From: Maritimibacter sp.
GTDB taxonomy: Bacteria; Pseudomonadota; Alphaproteobacteria; Rhodobacterales; Rhodobacteraceae
Length of the DNA: 7,883 nucleotides
NCBI GenBank assembly: GCA_003520545.1
Contig: DOUP01000097.1
Span: 1-7,883 of the forward strand
Direction of reading: 5' to 3'
Below, in pieces: positions 6,371 to 7,883 of the stretch. Within the stretch, counting starts at the first letter, position 1. Every line of letters begins with the position of its first letter. The notes under the pieces are model-generated. The model had not been told where the DNA came from, ran no database searches, and worked only from the letters and a program-made list of their open reading frames with translations. Both the position numbers and the translations under genes were made by a program.

Positions 6371-6892
6371 TTGCCGGGCGTGCACAACCACCAGAACGCC
6401 TGTTGCGCCTATGCCGCCTGCCGGACATTGGGGATCAGCCCGAAGGTGATCGAGGCGGGGCTCAAAAGCTATCCCGGCCTGCCGCATCGCAGCCAGGTGG
6501 TCGCCGAGGCGGGCGGCGTGACCTATGTGAACGACTCCAAGGCCACCAACGTGGACGCGGCGCTGATGGCACTTCTGGCGTTCAAGAACATCCGCTGGAT
6601 CGTGGGGGGCTTGCAGAAAGACGGTGGCCTCGGCGGATTGGCCACGGGTTTGGGCAATGTCGCCAAGGCCTATGTGATCGGACGCGAGGCCGAAGCCTTC
6701 GCGCGCGACCTGGGCAACGTGGAGGCCGAGGTCTGCACCACCATGGAAACCGCGGTCGCGCGGGCCATGGCCGAGGCGCAGGCGGGCGACGTGGTGCTCC
6801 GCGCGCCCGCCGCGGCGAGTTTCGACCAATACGACAGTTTCGAGAAACGCGGCGAGGATTTCGTGACGCGGGTCATGGCCGCTCTTGAGTGA
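6371..6892 (+). CDS. murD: MurD C-terminal fragment (downstream of the in-frame stop)
   Basis: Same frame as the upstream part; the conserved protein resumes immediately after the stop at 6332 (RQVGAIDLRDIKGLPG). It carries GVHNHQNA, GLPHRSQVV, NDSKATN and the end of the C-terminal ligase domain. There is no ATG near its beginning. Possible restart codons are TTG at 6371, with no spacing from the preceding AAGGGA, and GTG at 6380, which has AAGGGA (6365-6370) 9 bases upstream. Independent translation is therefore conceivable but weakly supported. It is more likely simply the rest of one murD gene. Confidence 0.5.
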   Translation: MPGVHNHQNACCAYAACRTLGISPKVIEAGLKSYPGLPHRSQVVAEAGGVTYVNDSKATNVDAALMALLAFKNIRWIVGGLQKDGGLGGLATGLGNVAKAYVIGREAEAFARDLGNVEAEVCTTMETAVARAMAEAQAGDVVLRAPAAASFDQYDSFEKRGEDFVTRVMAALE

Positions 6893-7820
6893 GCATCAAC
6901 AGCGGACCGGACTTGGCATCGCGCTGAAGATCGGCGCGGTGCTGGCCTTCGTCGTGATGGGGGCGCTCATCAAGGCGACGGGAAACCGTGTGCCGACGGG
7001 CGAGGTCGTGTTCTTCCGGTCGTTTTTCGCGGTGCCGGTGCTGGTCGGATACCTCGCCTACGTCGGGCAACTTCATGCAGGCATCCGGACCGAGCGCTTC
7101 TTCGGCCATATGTGGCGGGGCGTGATCGGGACCACGGCGATGGGGCTGATGTTCACGGCGCTGACGATCCTGCCGCTGCCCGAGGTGACGGCGTTGCAAT
7201 ATGCGACACCGCTGTTCATCGTGATCTTCGCAGCTGTTTTCCTGGGGGAACGGATCCGCGTGTTCCGGATCTCCGCCGTCCTGATCGGGTTGGTCGGGGT
7301 GCTCGTCGTGCTCTATCCGCGCCTGTCCTCTCTCGGTGGTGAGATCGGCCATATGGAGGCCATCGGGGCGCTTCTGATGATCGGATCGGCCATTGCCGCC
7401 GCGCTTGCACAGGTGCAGGTGCGCAAGCTGGTGGCGACCGAGCGTCCCGCCACGGTGGCGCTTTATTTCTCGTTTTCCTCGACGCTTCTGAGCCTTCTGA
7501 CCCTACCCTTCGGCTGGGTGATGCCCGGTGCGCTGGATGCGACAATGCTGGTGCTTTGCGGATTGGTCGGCGGGGCCGGGCAGGGGATGCTTTCGACCTC
7601 CTACCGCTACGCGCCCGCAAGCGTGGTGGCGCCGTTTGACTATGCCTCGATCTTCTTCGCGACCGCGCTGGGCATGATGTTCTTCGACGAGGTGCCGACG
7701 TCGACCACGCTTCTGGGCGCGGCCATCGTCATCGTGGCTGGTATCCTGATCATCTACCGCGAACGGCAGTTGGGCATGAGCCGCGAAAAGTCCCGGCGTT
7801 TCAAGCAGCCGCCCGCGTAA
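6885..7820 (+). CDS. EamA/DMT-superfamily transporter, 10 TM
   Basis: A 311-residue inner-membrane protein with ten hydrophobic segments, roughly 11-29, 40-60, 77-95, 103-121, 128-145, 157-176, 188-210, 217-235, 247-268 and 275-291, then a short basic tail. Two EamA repeats are visible: ALQYATPLFIVIFAAVFLGERI (106-127) at the end of the first, and YAPASVVAPFDYASIFFATALGMMFFDEVPT (242-272) in the same place in the second. This is the drug/metabolite transporter pattern; the substrate cannot be told. The start is the TTG at 6885, giving the N-terminus MSEHQQRTGLGIALK before TM1. The first in-frame ATG (residue 25) would cut into TM1. The TTG overlaps the murD end by 8 bases and has no clear ribosome binding site, so translation is probably coupled to murD. 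It has no known role in peptidoglycan synthesis. Confidence 0.9.
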   Translation: MSEHQQRTGLGIALKIGAVLAFVVMGALIKATGNRVPTGEVVFFRSFFAVPVLVGYLAYVGQLHAGIRTERFFGHMWRGVIGTTAMGLMFTALTILPLPEVTALQYATPLFIVIFAAVFLGERIRVFRISAVLIGLVGVLVVLYPRLSSLGGEIGHMEAIGALLMIGSAIAAALAQVQVRKLVATERPATVALYFSFSSTLLSLLTLPFGWVMPGALDATMLVLCGLVGGAGQGMLSTSYRYAPASVVAPFDYASIFFATALGMMFFDEVPTSTTLLGAAIVIVAGILIIYRERQLGMSREKSRRFKQPPA

Positions 7821-7823
7821 GGA

Positions 7824-7839
7824 GCGCGCTGACGCGCGC
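7824..7839 (+). repeat. GC-rich inverted repeat after the transporter gene
   Basis: GCGCGC at 7824-7829 and again at 7834-7839 can pair around the loop TGAC, only 3 bases after the stop codon at 7818-7820. There is no T-run after it. It could stabilise the mRNA 3' end or be a chance result of base composition. Confidence 0.35.
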
Positions 7840-7855
7840 ACAGGTCTTGCGCGGT

Positions 7856-7870
7856 CCCGCCTGCGGCGGG
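7856..7870 (+). terminator. Possible terminator-like hairpin downstream of the transporter
   Basis: CCCGCC, loop TGC, then GGCGGG: a perfect 6-bp GC stem. It is followed by TCCACCCGGGGTT rather than a run of T, so it is not a classic Rho-independent terminator. Similar CCCGCC/GGCGGG hairpins are common between genes in high-GC alphaproteobacteria. The window ends before the next gene, so its position relative to a transcript end cannot be judged. Confidence 0.3.
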
Positions 7871-7883
7871 TCCACCCGGGGTT

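Larger units (their letters stand above)
5492..6892 (+). pseudogene. murD: UDP-N-acetylmuramoyl-L-alanine--D-glutamate ligase (MurD), interrupted by an in-frame TAA
   Basis: MurD adds D-glutamate to UDP-MurNAc-L-Ala in the cytoplasm. Read through, the frame gives 466 codons, a little longer than the roughly 440 of E. coli MurD. Every family mark is present in one frame: an N-terminal Rossmann-like UDP-binding domain (VLGLGRSGLATAAAL); the P-loop TGSNGKS at 126-132; LSPDHLDRHGG; K214 (AAKRRLF) at the carbamylated-lysine position; GVHNHQNA; GLPHRSQVV; and NDSKATN with K350. The only defect is a TAA at codon 280 (6329-6331), between RKGFLSETRK and RQVGAIDLRD. Both sides are in the same frame and equally well conserved, so this is a single nonsense change, not a frameshift. 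MurD is essential in organisms that make peptidoglycan, so a sequencing or assembly error, a very recent mutation, readthrough, or a second murD elsewhere must be considered. It is listed as a pseudogene because the frame is broken as given, not because loss of function is shown. Confidence 0.85.

Noticed and set aside
6320..6380. A frameshift as the cause of the murD interruption
   Set aside because: Conserved MurD sequence before and after the stop is in the same frame, so no net insertion or deletion is needed; a single codon change is enough.
5459..6829. 456-codon minus-strand frame opposite murD, uninterrupted where murD has its stop
   Set aside because: The + strand carries all MurD motifs in order; the antisense product has low-complexity Arg/His/Gln-rich sequence and no family features. 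Being open across the TAA only reflects base composition.

Overview
The window is a 7.9 kb piece of the division and cell wall (dcw) cluster of a high-GC alphaproteobacterium, most likely a Rhodobacteraceae / roseobacter-group member. The assignment rests on the dcw gene order (ftsI-murE-murF-mraY-...-murD), the high GC content, and the presence of a Hint_2-type protein of a kind common in that family. Genus cannot be fixed from sequence alone.

Layout: the 3' end of ftsI (1-126) is followed on the + strand by murE (146-1633), murF (1630-3054, ATGA overlap with murE) and mraY (3072-4160). Gaps are 19 bp or less, so these read as one transcript. A gene on the opposite strand then interrupts the cluster: 4181-5329 (-) encodes a 382-residue Hint-domain protein, tail-to-tail with mraY (20 bp apart) and head-to-head with murD (162 bp apart). 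murD (5492-6892) follows with a strong ribosome binding site, but its reading frame contains an in-frame TAA at 6329-6331. A 10-TM EamA/DMT-family transporter (6885-7820) overlaps the murD stop. The last 63 bases hold two GC-rich hairpins and no recognisable gene. The next dcw gene, usually ftsW, would be expected beyond the window.

How they work together: MurE, MurD and MurF are the ATP-dependent ligases that build the UDP-MurNAc-pentapeptide stem (MurD adds D-Glu, MurE meso-diaminopimelate, MurF D-Ala-D-Ala). MraY transfers the product to undecaprenyl phosphate, giving lipid I. FtsI is the septal transpeptidase that later crosslinks the polymer. The Hint protein and the DMT transporter have no known part in this pathway and look like passengers in the cluster.

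The points most worth a second look are the in-frame stop in an essential gene (murD) and the lower-GC, opposite-strand Hint gene that splits the otherwise same-strand peptidoglycan operon. I saw no CRISPR array, tRNA, rRNA, insertion sequence or phage gene.
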